Part shown: piece after piece, positions 18,196 to 27,162 of the stretch
How the letters are laid out: the number at the start of each line of letters is the position of its first letter
How positions within the stretch are numbered: the stretch's first letter is position 1
Assembly: GCA_949294735.1 (NCBI GenBank)
Contig: CASFII010000006.1
Span: forward strand, 186,001-250,000
Source of the DNA: an uncultured Coriobacteriaceae bacterium
GTDB taxonomy: Bacteria > Actinomycetota > Coriobacteriia > Coriobacteriales > Eggerthellaceae
Length of the DNA stretch: 64,000 nt
Reading direction: 5' to 3'
The notes under the pieces: model-generated
What the model saw: only the letters and a program-made list of their open reading frames with translations
What the model was told of the DNA's origin: nothing
The model's database searches: none
Position numbers and translations under genes: made by a program

Positions 18196-18438
18196 TTATT
18201 CAGCAAACTGACGCAAATAGTCGCAAATGTCGTCAGATTCATACATGGCGCGCCCATCAATTACCAAACAAGGAACCTGCTTTTTGCCTCCAATACGAAT
18301 GAGGTCATCTTGGTTGCCCGGTTCGGTAGTTTCGCGTTTGTCAAGGTTGATGTTGTACTTATTCATGAAGTGCAGTACTTTTTGACAGAAAGGACACGAC
18401 TTTCTGTAATACAGCACATGATTTTCGATATACGCCAT
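18196..18438 (-). CDS. Glutaredoxin-family thiol-disulfide protein
   Basis: An 80-residue glutaredoxin or GST N-terminal-like protein that would handle thiol-disulfide exchange in the cytoplasm. The active site is YYRKSCPFCQKVLHFM with the CPFC dithiol near residue 14. A cis-Pro turn KQVPCLVIDG follows near residue 52, then MYESDDICDYL. The ATG at 18438 follows AAGGAAGAG; an in-frame ATG six codons earlier has no ribosome site. It is transcribed apart from its neighbours. The glutathione-dependent partner system is not visible here, so the physiological reductant is unknown. Confidence 0.9.
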   Translation of the reverse strand: MAYIENHVLYYRKSCPFCQKVLHFMNKYNINLDKRETTEPGNQDDLIRIGGKKQVPCLVIDGRAMYESDDICDYLRQFAE

Positions 18439-18590
18439 GACTCTTCCTTCCTTCACATGGATAAAGGATAGCCTCCAACTTCTGTGCGTTCATTAAAAAC
18501 TGACACTTGTTTCGAAATGGTTACAAAGCTTCGACGCAAATTCCCAAACTTTTCAGAAAATCCGCTAGAATTAACGCCGTTGTAAAACCA

Positions 18591-18613
18591 CTTATGAGAA
18601 AGCATCTCATAAG
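18591..18613 (+). promoter_or_regulatory. Leader hairpin before trpS
   Basis: A perfect nine-base-pair stem (CTTATGAGA with TCTCATAAG) with a five-base loop lies in the leader of trpS, followed by TTTTAAT. A possible TAGAAT box is at 18566-18571, so the hairpin would be within a short transcript leader ending at the ribosome site AAGAAAGG (18621-18628). It could be a weak attenuator or the end of an upstream transcript. No T-box signature sequence is present in the 190-base gap. Confidence 0.4.
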
Positions 18614-18634
18614 TTTTAATAAGAAAGGCATGTC

Positions 18635-19681
18635 ATGAGCAACGATAGTTTTGAGGCAAGCAAAGCTCGAAGTGACCAAGTTCGCGCCGACATAGCAGAA
18701 AACCCAGGTAAATACCGCATGCTAACAGGCGACCGTCCTACAGGTCGCTTACACTTAGGTCATTACTTTGGCAGTATCTTGAATCGCGTTGCTATGCAAA
18801 ACCTGGGCGTTGATTCCTTGGTGCTTATTGCCGATTACCAGGTTATTACCGACCGAGACACCACTGAGCATATTCAGGACAACGTTTACAACATGGTGCT
18901 TGATTACGTTGCAGCAGGTATTGACCCTGAAAAGACTACCATTTTTACCCATTCGGCGGTTCCTGCGCTAAACCAGCTTATGCTCCCCTTCCTTTCGTTG
19001 GTTTCCGAAGCAGAACTGGAACGCAATCCCACAGTAAAAGCTGAACAAGAAGCCAGTGGCCATGAGCTAACAGGTCTTTTACTTACCTATCCCGTACATC
19101 AGGCATGCGACATTCTGTTCTGCAAAAGCAATATTGTTCCAGTGGGCAAAGATCAGCTCCCTCATATCGAAATTACACGACAAATTGCGCGCCGTTTTAA
19201 CAAGCGCTATGGTCGCGTTTTCCGCGAACCTGTTGGCGTGCTCTCCGACGCTATTGAAATCCCCGGTCTTGACGGTCGTAAGATGTCAAAGAGCTACGGC
19301 AACTCAATTATGCTAGGTGTTACCGCAGAAGAAACAGCTAAGCGCATCAAAAAGAGTCCCACTGATAGCGAACGTCGCATAACTTTCGATAAAGAAAACC
19401 GTCCAGGAATCTCTGCACTGCTTACCACAGCGGCTTTGTGCACTGGGCGTACAGAAGTTGAGATAGCCGAAGAAATTGGTGAAGCTGGTGCAGGCGCACT
19501 GAAAGCCTACGTAACAGAAAGCGTTAACACCTTCTTGGCACCTCATCGTGAACGCCGCGCTCAGCTTGCTGAGAATATGGACTATGTTCGTGAAATCATC
19601 CACGAAGGCAATAAGCGTGCCAATGAAATTGCGAACGCCACTTTGGATGAAGTTCGCGAAGCAATGGGCATGGTTTACTAG
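18635..19681 (+). CDS. trpS: Tryptophan-tRNA ligase
   Basis: TrpRS charges tRNA-Trp. The 348-residue class I enzyme has the HIGH-type motif PTGRLHLGHYFGS near residue 35, QACDILFCKSNIVPVGKDQ near residue 158 and an intact KMSKS motif in GRKMSKSYGNSI near residue 214. The ribosome site AAGAAAGG lies six bases before the ATG. Length is usual. It is the first plus-strand gene in a mainly minus-strand region and is followed by a tRNA gene on the same strand. Confidence 0.97.
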   Translation: MSNDSFEASKARSDQVRADIAENPGKYRMLTGDRPTGRLHLGHYFGSILNRVAMQNLGVDSLVLIADYQVITDRDTTEHIQDNVYNMVLDYVAAGIDPEKTTIFTHSAVPALNQLMLPFLSLVSEAELERNPTVKAEQEASGHELTGLLLTYPVHQACDILFCKSNIVPVGKDQLPHIEITRQIARRFNKRYGRVFREPVGVLSDAIEIPGLDGRKMSKSYGNSIMLGVTAEETAKRIKKSPTDSERRITFDKENRPGISALLTTAALCTGRTEVEIAEEIGEAGAGALKAYVTESVNTFLAPHRERRAQLAENMDYVREIIHEGNKRANEIANATLDEVREAMGMVY

Positions 19682-19746
19682 CTTTTTCTGAAAGAAACTG
19701 CGGCGGTCTTTATGCTACAATGTCAGCCGCTTTCTAACTGAAAGTC

Positions 19747-19821
19747 GGACCCTTAGCTCAATGGCGGAGCAGGGGACTCATAATCCCTTGGTTGCAGGTT
19801 CGAGTCCTGCAGGGTCCACCA
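19747..19821 (+). tRNA. tRNA with CAT anticodon, probable tRNA-Ile2
   Basis: Acceptor GGACCCT pairs with AGGGTCC, followed by A and an encoded CCA. The anticodon stem GGGGA/TCCCT encloses CTCATAA, so the anticodon is CAT. The acceptor has C4-G69 and C5-G68, which are known recognition pairs for the lysidine synthase TilS, and the body resembles Bacillus and Escherichia tRNA-Ile2 more than elongator tRNA-Met. I therefore favour tRNA-Ile2, whose C34 is modified to read AUA. A TACAAT box with an upstream TG (19713-19721) is a plausible extended -10 promoter. Confidence 0.92.
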
Positions 19822-19836
19822 ACCACCGATTTTACG

Positions 19837-19867
19837 AACCAGCTCTATACGGACTGGTTTGTTTTTT
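19837..19867 (+). terminator. Terminator after the CAT-anticodon tRNA
   Basis: AACCAG pairs with CTGGTT around an eleven-base loop and is followed by TGTTTTTT on the plus strand. It lies 15 bases after the tRNA CCA end. Confidence 0.75.
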
Positions 19868-19877
19868 GGAAAAAATC

Positions 19878-19905
19878 AAAGAGCCACTCAGTTGAGCGGC
19901 TCTTT
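19878..19905 (-). terminator. Terminator after the purine permease gene
   Basis: AAAGAGCC pairs with GGCTCTTT, then, past an A-C mismatch, CTCA pairs with TGAG. On the minus strand it is followed by GATTTTTTCC. It sits about 40 bases after the permease stop, facing the tRNA terminator. Confidence 0.8.
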
Positions 19906-19943
19906 TAGTAACCAGTCCCCTGCCAGTCCAGCAGGAAACATTG

Positions 19944-21263
19944 TTAAGCAAAGATAAACATTGCCAAAAATGCGAATGCAGCAACCCACATCAAGGGATG
20001 AATTTCTTTTACCCTACCCTGCACCAGCATGATGATGACGTAGGAGATAAAGCCAAAACCAATACCGTTGGTAATGGAGTAAGTCATCGGAATGCCCAAG
20101 ATGGTAATGAACGCTGGGAAGGCTGATTCAATCTTGGACCATTCAATGTTTCCAATGTCGGTAAGCATCAAATAACCAACAACTACGAGCGCACCGCAGG
20201 TAGCCGCGCCAGAGACCATACCGATTACTGGAGCGAAGAAAGCAAACACCACAAACAGAATACCGATAACAATGTTTGAGAGGCCTGTACGTGCACCAGC
20301 TGCGGCGCCAGACGTGGATTCCACGAAGCTCGTAATAGAGCTCGCACCTACAAAACCACCTACTGCAGCAGCGGCGGAGTCAACCAATAAGATGTTTTGA
20401 ATGTCGTCAACGTTACCGTCTTTGTCAACAAATTCACCTTGTTCGGCAACGGCAAGCACGGTGCCCATGGTGTCAAAGAAGTCACTCATCAAAATTGAGA
20501 AGACAAACAGAAGCAGAGCCGGCTGTACAAACACTTGGACCAGAGCCATGGTGTCAGTACCTGGAACCGTCTGGAACGGTGCTGCAAAGGCGCTAAAGTC
20601 CAACCCAAAATCTAAAGAAGTGGGAATAACGGTAACACCCAAAGGAATACCAATAATGGTGGCACCTACGATAGAAATAAGCAGACCACCCTTGACGTTC
20701 AAAGCTTGAAGAATAACGGCAATCACAATAGAGCAGATAGCAACGATCGCCATAGGGCTACCCAAATCCCCTAATGCCAAGATGGTGGATTCGTCGGAAA
20801 TAATCAGTCCGCCACCCTTCATGCCAATAAAGGCAATAAACAGACCAATGCCAATACCGATAGCACGACGAAGGCCAACGGGAATAGCGTCCATAATGGC
20901 TTTTCGAAGCCCACAGATAACCAAGAGCAAAATGATGATACCTTCAAGGAAGATAACCGCCATAGCCACGCGCCAGTCAACTGCGGTTTCACCCAAGCAT
21001 AAGGTATAGGCAACAATTGCGTTGATACCCATGCCAGATGCGAGCGCAATAGGCCTGTTCGCAATAAGACCCATAGCAATAGTCATAATGGCTGCGCCTA
21101 CACAGGTAGCTGTGAGTGCCGCATTAAACGGGATGCCCGCTGCCTCCATCAACTGCGGGTTTACGGCAATGATGTAGGCCATTGCCAGGAAGGTGGTTAA
21201 ACCACCAATGATTTCGTTGCTGACCGTACTGTTGCGGGCAGCAATCTTAAAAAACTTCTCCAC
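19944..21263 (-). CDS. NCS2/AzgA-type purine permease
   Basis: A proton-coupled nucleobase transporter, most like the AzgA/PbuG/PbuO group that takes up adenine, guanine or hypoxanthine. The 439-residue protein has about 12-14 membrane segments. Features include TVSNEIIGGLTTFLAMAYI near the N-terminus, NRPIALASGMGINAIVAYT near residue 70, SDFFDTMGTVLAVAEQGEF near residue 255 and SSITSFVESTSGAAAGARTG near residue 310, all characteristic. No purine riboswitch is recognisable in the 138-base upstream gap. A likely promoter is TTGAGA (21332-21337) with TATGCT (21308-21313), 18 bases apart, on the minus strand. Exact substrate is not decided. Confidence 0.93.
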   Translation of the reverse strand: MEKFFKIAARNSTVSNEIIGGLTTFLAMAYIIAVNPQLMEAAGIPFNAALTATCVGAAIMTIAMGLIANRPIALASGMGINAIVAYTLCLGETAVDWRVAMAVIFLEGIIILLLVICGLRKAIMDAIPVGLRRAIGIGIGLFIAFIGMKGGGLIISDESTILALGDLGSPMAIVAICSIVIAVILQALNVKGGLLISIVGATIIGIPLGVTVIPTSLDFGLDFSAFAAPFQTVPGTDTMALVQVFVQPALLLFVFSILMSDFFDTMGTVLAVAEQGEFVDKDGNVDDIQNILLVDSAAAAVGGFVGASSITSFVESTSGAAAGARTGLSNIVIGILFVVFAFFAPVIGMVSGAATCGALVVVGYLMLTDIGNIEWSKIESAFPAFITILGIPMTYSITNGIGFGFISYVIIMLVQGRVKEIHPLMWVAAFAFLAMFIFA

Positions 21264-21307
21264 CCTAGTTCCCCTTTCGCTTTGCCTTTTGGCAACGCAA
21301 GCATACT

Positions 21308-21337
21308 AGCATAGCTTGAGCCAATCGACAGTCTCAA
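21308..21337 (-). promoter_or_regulatory. Probable promoter of the purine permease gene
   Basis: On the minus strand TTGAGA and TATGCT are 18 bases apart, about 45 bases before the permease start. Only the box sequences support it. Confidence 0.45.
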
Positions 21338-21346
21338 AAAAAGTTC

Positions 21347-21374
21347 TTGCCAACAGAATCGCTTACGCTATAAT
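21347..21374 (+). promoter_or_regulatory. Promoter of tRNA-Asn
   Basis: TTGCCA (21347-21352) and a perfect TATAAT (21369-21374) are 16 bases apart, and the tRNA begins 27 bases after the -10 box. This is one of the best sigma-70-type promoters in the window. Confidence 0.75.
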
Positions 21375-21401
21375 TTTCACTTGCGCATTTGAAGCGTGCA
21401 T

Positions 21402-21476
21402 TCCTCGGTAGCTCAACGGCAGAGCATCCGGCTGTTAACCGGAGGGTTGTAGGTTCGAATCCTACCCGGGGAGCCA
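21402..21476 (+). tRNA. tRNA-Asn (anticodon GTT)
   Basis: Acceptor TCCTCGG pairs with CCGGGGA through G-U pairs, followed by discriminator G and encoded CCA. The anticodon stem CCGG/CCGG encloses CTGTTAA, giving GTT. The T arm TAGG-TTCGAAT-CCTA is intact. Confidence 0.95.
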
Positions 21477-21532
21477 TTTAACTAATAAAGCTGTAAGTTC
21501 TCTTGCAGCTTTTGTTGTATCTAGGGGTTTTT

Positions 21533-22501
21533 GTGGCAGAGTCTTTTAATAGCGAACCAGCAGGTGCTCAGATGCCACACACCCCCTCAGGAACTCCCTA
21601 TCTCTCCTCTTCTGATCGTTTGAAGTATTCTGCCATCGTGTTTGCTGGCGGAGCTTGCTACGGTATTTTGGCAAGTGTGGTAAAAATCGCTTACGGAACG
21701 GGTTTTTCGTTCCCGCAAGTGGTGGCAAGTCAGGCTTTCTTTGCCTTTGCACTTTTTCTACTTTGGGCTCTTGTTGATAAAGTACGTGGGGTAACTCGTG
21801 AAAAACTCACTGGCACCCAACGGCTTAAGCTTGCCGCTATGGGTTGTGTAACTGCTGGCACAACCACCTTCTACTATTTTTCTCTATCACTTATACCTGC
21901 CAGCGTGAGTATCACTCTTTTGTTTCAGTTCACCTGGATAGGTCTTGTCTTTGAGGTTATCACGTCTCGTCGGCGTCCTACTAAAGCCGCTCTTTTGGCT
22001 GCTGCCATCATTTTTGTTGGCACTCTTTTTGCGAGCGGCCTCATTGGTGGAGGTACGTTGGTAGAACACCTCAATTTCTGGGGCGTAGTCAGCGCTTTGC
22101 TTTCCGCTGTATGTTGCGCAACCTTCATGTTTTTATCTGGACGCGTTGAAGCAGATAAGCCCGTCCAACAACGAGGTCTTTGGGCCTGTTGCGGCTATAT
22201 TGTTATTGCCTGTCTTCTGTGCCCCGACTATCTGGTTTCAGGAGTTCTCTTCGAGGGTATAGCTTCCTTTGGACTTATCCTGGGTCCTCTGGGCTTTGTG
22301 CTGCCAATGGTGCTTTTTGGCATTGGTTGCAAGCGCATTTCTCCTGGTCTTTCAACCATTATGGCTTCCTCTGAACTCCCCATTTCCATTGCATGCTCCA
22401 TCATGATTCTTCAAGAGCCAGTAACCGCACTTCAAATTGTTGGGGTAATCGTTATTCTTTTGGGCGTAGTCGTCGCTCAGATTCCTTCTCTTAGAAAATA
22501 G
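21533..22501 (+). CDS. EamA/DMT-family membrane transporter
   Basis: A ten-helix drug/metabolite transporter superfamily protein; members export amino acids, drugs or sugars, and the substrate here is unknown. Two EamA repeats are visible: residues roughly 30-160 (beginning SAIVFAGGACYGILAS) and 180-322 (beginning WGVVSALLSAVCCATFMF), each with about five helices. I chose the GTG at 21533 because AGGGG lies five bases upstream; an in-frame ATG at 21503 has no such site and lies only 26 bases after tRNA-Asn. The protein would then be 322 residues with a cytoplasmic N-terminus of about 28 residues. It follows tRNA-Asn without a terminator, so co-transcription is possible. Confidence 0.88.
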   Translation: MAESFNSEPAGAQMPHTPSGTPYLSSSDRLKYSAIVFAGGACYGILASVVKIAYGTGFSFPQVVASQAFFAFALFLLWALVDKVRGVTREKLTGTQRLKLAAMGCVTAGTTTFYYFSLSLIPASVSITLLFQFTWIGLVFEVITSRRRPTKAALLAAAIIFVGTLFASGLIGGGTLVEHLNFWGVVSALLSAVCCATFMFLSGRVEADKPVQQRGLWACCGYIVIACLLCPDYLVSGVLFEGIASFGLILGPLGFVLPMVLFGIGCKRISPGLSTIMASSELPISIACSIMILQEPVTALQIVGVIVILLGVVVAQIPSLRK

Positions 22502-22609
22502 CAGCTTTTGCCTTTCAAAGGCTTACGCATTGGAACTACGCAAGCAAACCCAACATAACCAAGCCCGACAATTTGTAAGATTTTCGCAGAATTGAAATTA
22601 ATTCTTTAG

Positions 22610-23998
<1,389 letters not shown>

Positions 23999-24050
23999 GC
24001 CTGTATCCTTTTGCGTTAAAGCGCAGTACCTGGCGCTACCCCGCAGCTAT

Positions 24051-24082
24051 AAGGCTCCCCCTCTGGGGAGCCTTTCTTGTAA
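24051..24082 (+). terminator. Intrinsic terminator after gdhA
   Basis: A perfect ten-base-pair stem (AAGGCTCCCC with GGGGAGCCTT), a four-base loop and a trailing TCTTGT. It lies about 52 bases after the gdhA stop. Confidence 0.9.
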
Positions 24083-24127
24083 CGCGCCAAATCATTTATA
24101 CTTTTCTTTGAATCTAAAGGAGGGTAT

Positions 24128-24796
24128 ATGCCTCGAGAAAGCATGGCTAACAAACGCGCTCGCGCTTTAGAGATTGCGCAGCGTATGGACGAACATTATC
24201 CGGAAGCGGAATGCGCGCTTCTGTACTGGGATAACCCTTTTCGCTTAACTATTGCTGTTCTTTTATCGGCACAAACAACCGACGCAGCAGTAAACAAGGT
24301 TACGCCCAAATTATGGGAGAAATACCCCACCATTGAATCATTGGCAGAAGCCGACGTGCGCGACGTTGAAAACATCATTCGCACCATTGGCTTCTTTCAC
24401 ACAAAGGCAGCAAACTGCATAAAATGCGCACGTATGATTCTTTCCGAATATGGTGGTGAGGTCCCCCAAACCATGGAAGACCTTCAAAGACTACCTGGCG
24501 TGGGAAGAAAAACGGCAAACATCGTTTTGAACGAAGGGTTTGGTATTGTGGAAGGCATCGCAGTAGATACGCATGTTTTTCGCATTGCCCATAAGCTAAA
24601 CCTGGTTGGTAAAAAAGTTGACTCCCCTGCCAAAACCGAAGAGGCACTCCTAAAGCTTTATCCGAAAGAATATTGGAAACCTATAAACCACCAATGGGTA
24701 CTGTTTGGACGTGAAACCTGCATTGCACACCGCCCTCAATGCGACGCGTGCTTCTTGGCAGATCTGTGCCCCAGTAGTCCCACCTATTCAGCCTAA
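24128..24796 (+). CDS. nth: Endonuclease III
   Basis: Nth is a DNA glycosylase/AP lyase that removes oxidised pyrimidines. The 222-residue protein has VLLSAQTTDAAVNKVTP near residue 43, the helix-hairpin-helix LQRLPGVGRKTANIVLNEGF near residue 120 with the catalytic Lys, the catalytic Asp in GIAVDTHVFRIAHKL and the 4Fe-4S Cys set in the C-X6-C-X2-C-X5-C pattern (CIAHRPQCDACFLADLC). AAAGGAGG precedes the ATG. The GNAT gene follows after 13 bases. Confidence 0.97.
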   Translation: MPRESMANKRARALEIAQRMDEHYPEAECALLYWDNPFRLTIAVLLSAQTTDAAVNKVTPKLWEKYPTIESLAEADVRDVENIIRTIGFFHTKAANCIKCARMILSEYGGEVPQTMEDLQRLPGVGRKTANIVLNEGFGIVEGIAVDTHVFRIAHKLNLVGKKVDSPAKTEEALLKLYPKEYWKPINHQWVLFGRETCIAHRPQCDACFLADLCPSSPTYSA

Positions 24797-24809
24797 TTAA
24801 AGGATTGGT

Positions 24810-25343
24810 ATGCATATCCGCAAAACATCACTCTCAGACACTGAAGACATTTTGCGTATCCTATCTGACGCAAGCGCCTCACTTAAGGCTCTTGGCCTGG
24901 ATCAGTGGCAAAACGGATATCCAGGGCGTAAGGAGCTAGAAGCCGATATTGCCCGCGGAGAATCATATGTTGTTATAAACGAAGAAGGAAACGTTATTGC
25001 TTCTGGCATGATTAGTATGGCGGGCGAGCCTGACTATGACACCATAACCGAGGGCTCTTGGCTCACTGAATCTTCTTCCGACCACCCAACTTATGCCGTT
25101 GTGCACCGCTTGGCAGTTAGCAGGACGGCCAAGAAACGCGGAGTTGCAAGCTTTTTCTTCGCCGAAGCGGAACACAAAGCACGCTTAGTTGGAATGAAAA
25201 GCATGCGCATAGACACCCATGAAGGAAATACTCCTATGCGGAGTCTTCTTACTAAATGTGGGTTTCACGAATGCGGAATTATTATTCTCAGAAATTGTGA
25301 GGAAGGTCGTCCTGAACGCATTGCCTACGAAAAGGTTCTGTAA
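24810..25343 (+). CDS. GNAT-family N-acetyltransferase
   Basis: A single GNAT domain of 177 residues. The acetyl-CoA-binding region is VVHRLAVSRTAKKRGVASFF near residue 92, followed by the C-terminal motif EGNTPMRSLLTKCGFHECG. The substrate cannot be inferred. It is 13 bases after nth on the same strand, behind AAAGGATTGGT, and is probably co-transcribed with it. Confidence 0.85.
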   Translation: MHIRKTSLSDTEDILRILSDASASLKALGLDQWQNGYPGRKELEADIARGESYVVINEEGNVIASGMISMAGEPDYDTITEGSWLTESSSDHPTYAVVHRLAVSRTAKKRGVASFFFAEAEHKARLVGMKSMRIDTHEGNTPMRSLLTKCGFHECGIIILRNCEEGRPERIAYEKVL

Positions 25344-25381
25344 TCCGGGATTCGAAAATACGCGAAGAATACGCAGCGGCT

Positions 25382-25891
25382 TTACTTTTTTGTGAGGAAA
25401 AACCCACGCCTGGCAAGTTCAGCAACAACAGTTTCCACTAATAGCGGGAGAGCCTGCTTGACTGATTCAGTCAAGTCTATGGTGTATTCAGCTGGGTACA
25501 TGTTTTCAATTTGCATTCCAAGGCAATAACCTTCAGCCTCATACCCCAGCAATGCGGCAGCGTCGAATAAATCTACGAGCTTTAAATCGTGAAGAGAAGC
25601 CATAGCTCCGGTATGGCGTGCCATAGCGTCAGGAGGAAAGCGAAACACCGTTCCAGGAGGCTCTTCAGTTCCATCAACAGCATCAACCGTAAGCAATAGG
25701 TCGCATTCACTCACATAGTGAAGCATGTCCATACTCATGCAGCCTACATCAAAGAGCTGTACGTTTTCTGGAATTATATATTGGTCGACAATGATGTCGT
25801 AGGCTGCACCAGCAACGCCTTCATCCATCATAAGACGGTTTCCCACAAAAAAGACTGCTACACGCTTTTCGGAAGTATCTAAGCTCACCAA
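25382..25891 (-). CDS. hyaD: Hydrogenase maturation endopeptidase, HyaD/HybD type
   Basis: This family removes the C-terminal peptide of the hydrogenase large subunit after nickel insertion. The 169-residue protein has the three metal-ligand motifs: Glu in GNRLMMDEGVAGAAYD near residue 17, Asp in LLTVDAVDGTEEPPGTVF near residue 64, and His in SLHDLKLVDLFDAA near residue 98. Its most likely substrate is HyaB of the neighbouring operon, which has a C-terminal extension. The cytoplasmic HydA ends without one and should not need it. It starts six bases after the stop of the upstream small membrane protein, so they are co-translated. Confidence 0.92.
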   Translation of the reverse strand: MVSLDTSEKRVAVFFVGNRLMMDEGVAGAAYDIIVDQYIIPENVQLFDVGCMSMDMLHYVSECDLLLTVDAVDGTEEPPGTVFRFPPDAMARHTGAMASLHDLKLVDLFDAAALLGYEAEGYCLGMQIENMYPAEYTIDLTESVKQALPLLVETVVAELARRGFFLTKK

Positions 25892-25897
25892 GCACCT

Positions 25898-26317
25898 CTA
25901 CACTTCCGTGCGCAAAACCAAATTAAAATACGTTGCTAAAGCAATCATCAGGATACCTATCAAAATGCAGACCACTGCCCATATGCGCTGGCGTTTAAGA
26001 TATTCCTGCTTACCTATCCCCCGCGCAGCTGCCCGATGTGCTGCATAAGGCTGCCCGATAAGAGAAAATCCAACCGTGCATGCTAGCAAAATTACAAAGA
26101 CAACCACCGCGATGGCAATGGAAAACGCACTTGGAGCTGAATAAGCAGCATAGAATACATTGTCAGCTATAAGCCACAAAGGATAAAAAATAATGCTTAC
26201 CCATAGACCATGAGCTGGTCCCCAGATGGGAGGCAATACAAAAGCTGCAATGTTAAGACGCGGAATTCCCTTCAAGAACTCTTCTTCTTGTTTGATATCT
26301 TTTGCGCTTAAGGCCAC
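25898..26317 (-). CDS. Small membrane protein between hyaC and hyaD, unknown function
   Basis: I do not recognise a named family. The 139-residue product has a charged N-terminus with RLNIAAFVLPPIWGPAHGLW, then about three hydrophobic segments (about 38-58, 65-88 and 112-132) joined by a basic loop with AAHRAAARGIGKQEYLKRQR. It sits between the hydrogenase cytochrome gene (after a terminator) and hyaD, six bases before the latter. The coupling to hyaD suggests a role tied to hydrogenase assembly or membrane insertion, but this is inference from position only. Confidence 0.7.
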   Translation of the reverse strand: MALSAKDIKQEEEFLKGIPRLNIAAFVLPPIWGPAHGLWVSIIFYPLWLIADNVFYAAYSAPSAFSIAIAVVVFVILLACTVGFSLIGQPYAAHRAAARGIGKQEYLKRQRIWAVVCILIGILMIALATYFNLVLRTEV

Positions 26318-26410
26318 GGTGTTCCTTTCTTTTTTGTCAACTCATTCTACTAGAACCACTTTATAAAAAAACTGAACACGTAAAACCTCTAGGTTAAAGG
26401 TGTAAGAAAA

Positions 26411-26437
26411 ATCCCGCCAGCTTTACGCTGGCGGGAT
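26411..26437 (-). terminator. Intrinsic terminator after hyaC
   Basis: A perfect eleven-base-pair stem (ATCCCGCCAGC with GCTGGCGGGAT), a five-base loop and TTTTTC on the minus strand. It lies about 40 bases after the hyaC stop and separates hyaABC from the membrane protein-hyaD pair. Confidence 0.9.
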
Positions 26438-26474
26438 CAAACTACCTGAAGGATTCAAGGTGTATTACTGTGGC

Positions 26475-27161
26475 TTAATGTTCTAACTTGTCTTCGCCAA
26501 CAATTACATGATTGTCGGGGTCATATACCAAACCACCATGTTCTTTCCAGAGGAACATAAGCTTGGTGGGTTCAAAGCCTTCAATGTTCGCCAGATAAAT
26601 ATGGATGAACATGAAGCAGATGAACACGTACATCAAGAAGTAGTGGATGATACGCATGCTCATCAGACCACCAACCAGCGTAGTACCAGCGCTGAAGAAT
26701 TCGATGTTCATCGTGGGACCCCAAAGGCAAAGACCCGTGTAGAACATAACGATAATCAGTACCGGAATAGCCAGATAGCTCAGCTTCTGAGGAACACCAA
26801 GCTTAGCTCCCAGAGGATGTTCTTTCCTCAGGAACAGATAGTACAAAACCCATTCGCCCAACTGATGACGGTTGTCCTTCTGCGGTAACCACGTTTCGAC
26901 GTCAGTAACCTGCTTGCGCGTGCCACCCGTTGGAGATGACTTTACGAAGAAGGCGGAGATGACGCGAACTACGCAGTTCAGGAACAATACGAAGCCGCAG
27001 AACACATGCACGCCACGAGCGATGCCCATAAAGTATGGGAAGAATGGGAAGTGAATGCAGAAGCCCGTGATAATTAGCAGGACCATTGCAACCAGGTTAA
27101 TCCAGTGCGTTATAACAAACGGCAGTGGATGTGCCTCACGATAGTGTGCGAGATGTGCCAT
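26475..27161 (-). CDS. hyaC: NiFe hydrogenase cytochrome b subunit
   Basis: The di-heme membrane subunit takes electrons from the HyaA iron-sulfur relay and passes them to the quinone pool. The 228-residue protein has four or five membrane segments. Candidate heme His lie in FVITHWINLVAMVLL near residue 15, ARGVHVFCGFVLF near residue 48 and RIIHYFLMYVFICFMFIHIY near residue 172. An extra-membrane loop of about 60 residues separates helices two and three. It starts one base after the hyaB stop, so the three subunits form one operon. Confidence 0.93.
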   Translation of the reverse strand: MAHLAHYREAHPLPFVITHWINLVAMVLLIITGFCIHFPFFPYFMGIARGVHVFCGFVLFLNCVVRVISAFFVKSSPTGGTRKQVTDVETWLPQKDNRHQLGEWVLYYLFLRKEHPLGAKLGVPQKLSYLAIPVLIIVMFYTGLCLWGPTMNIEFFSAGTTLVGGLMSMRIIHYFLMYVFICFMFIHIYLANIEGFEPTKLMFLWKEHGGLVYDPDNHVIVGEDKLEH

Positions 27162-27162
27162 C

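Noticed and set aside
18457-18634. T-box leader before trpS
   Set aside because: The invariant AGGGTGG-type T-box sequence is missing and the gap is too simple.
21264-21401. Purine riboswitch before the NCS2 permease
   Set aside because: No conserved purine aptamer core was found in the gap; only promoter-like boxes are visible.
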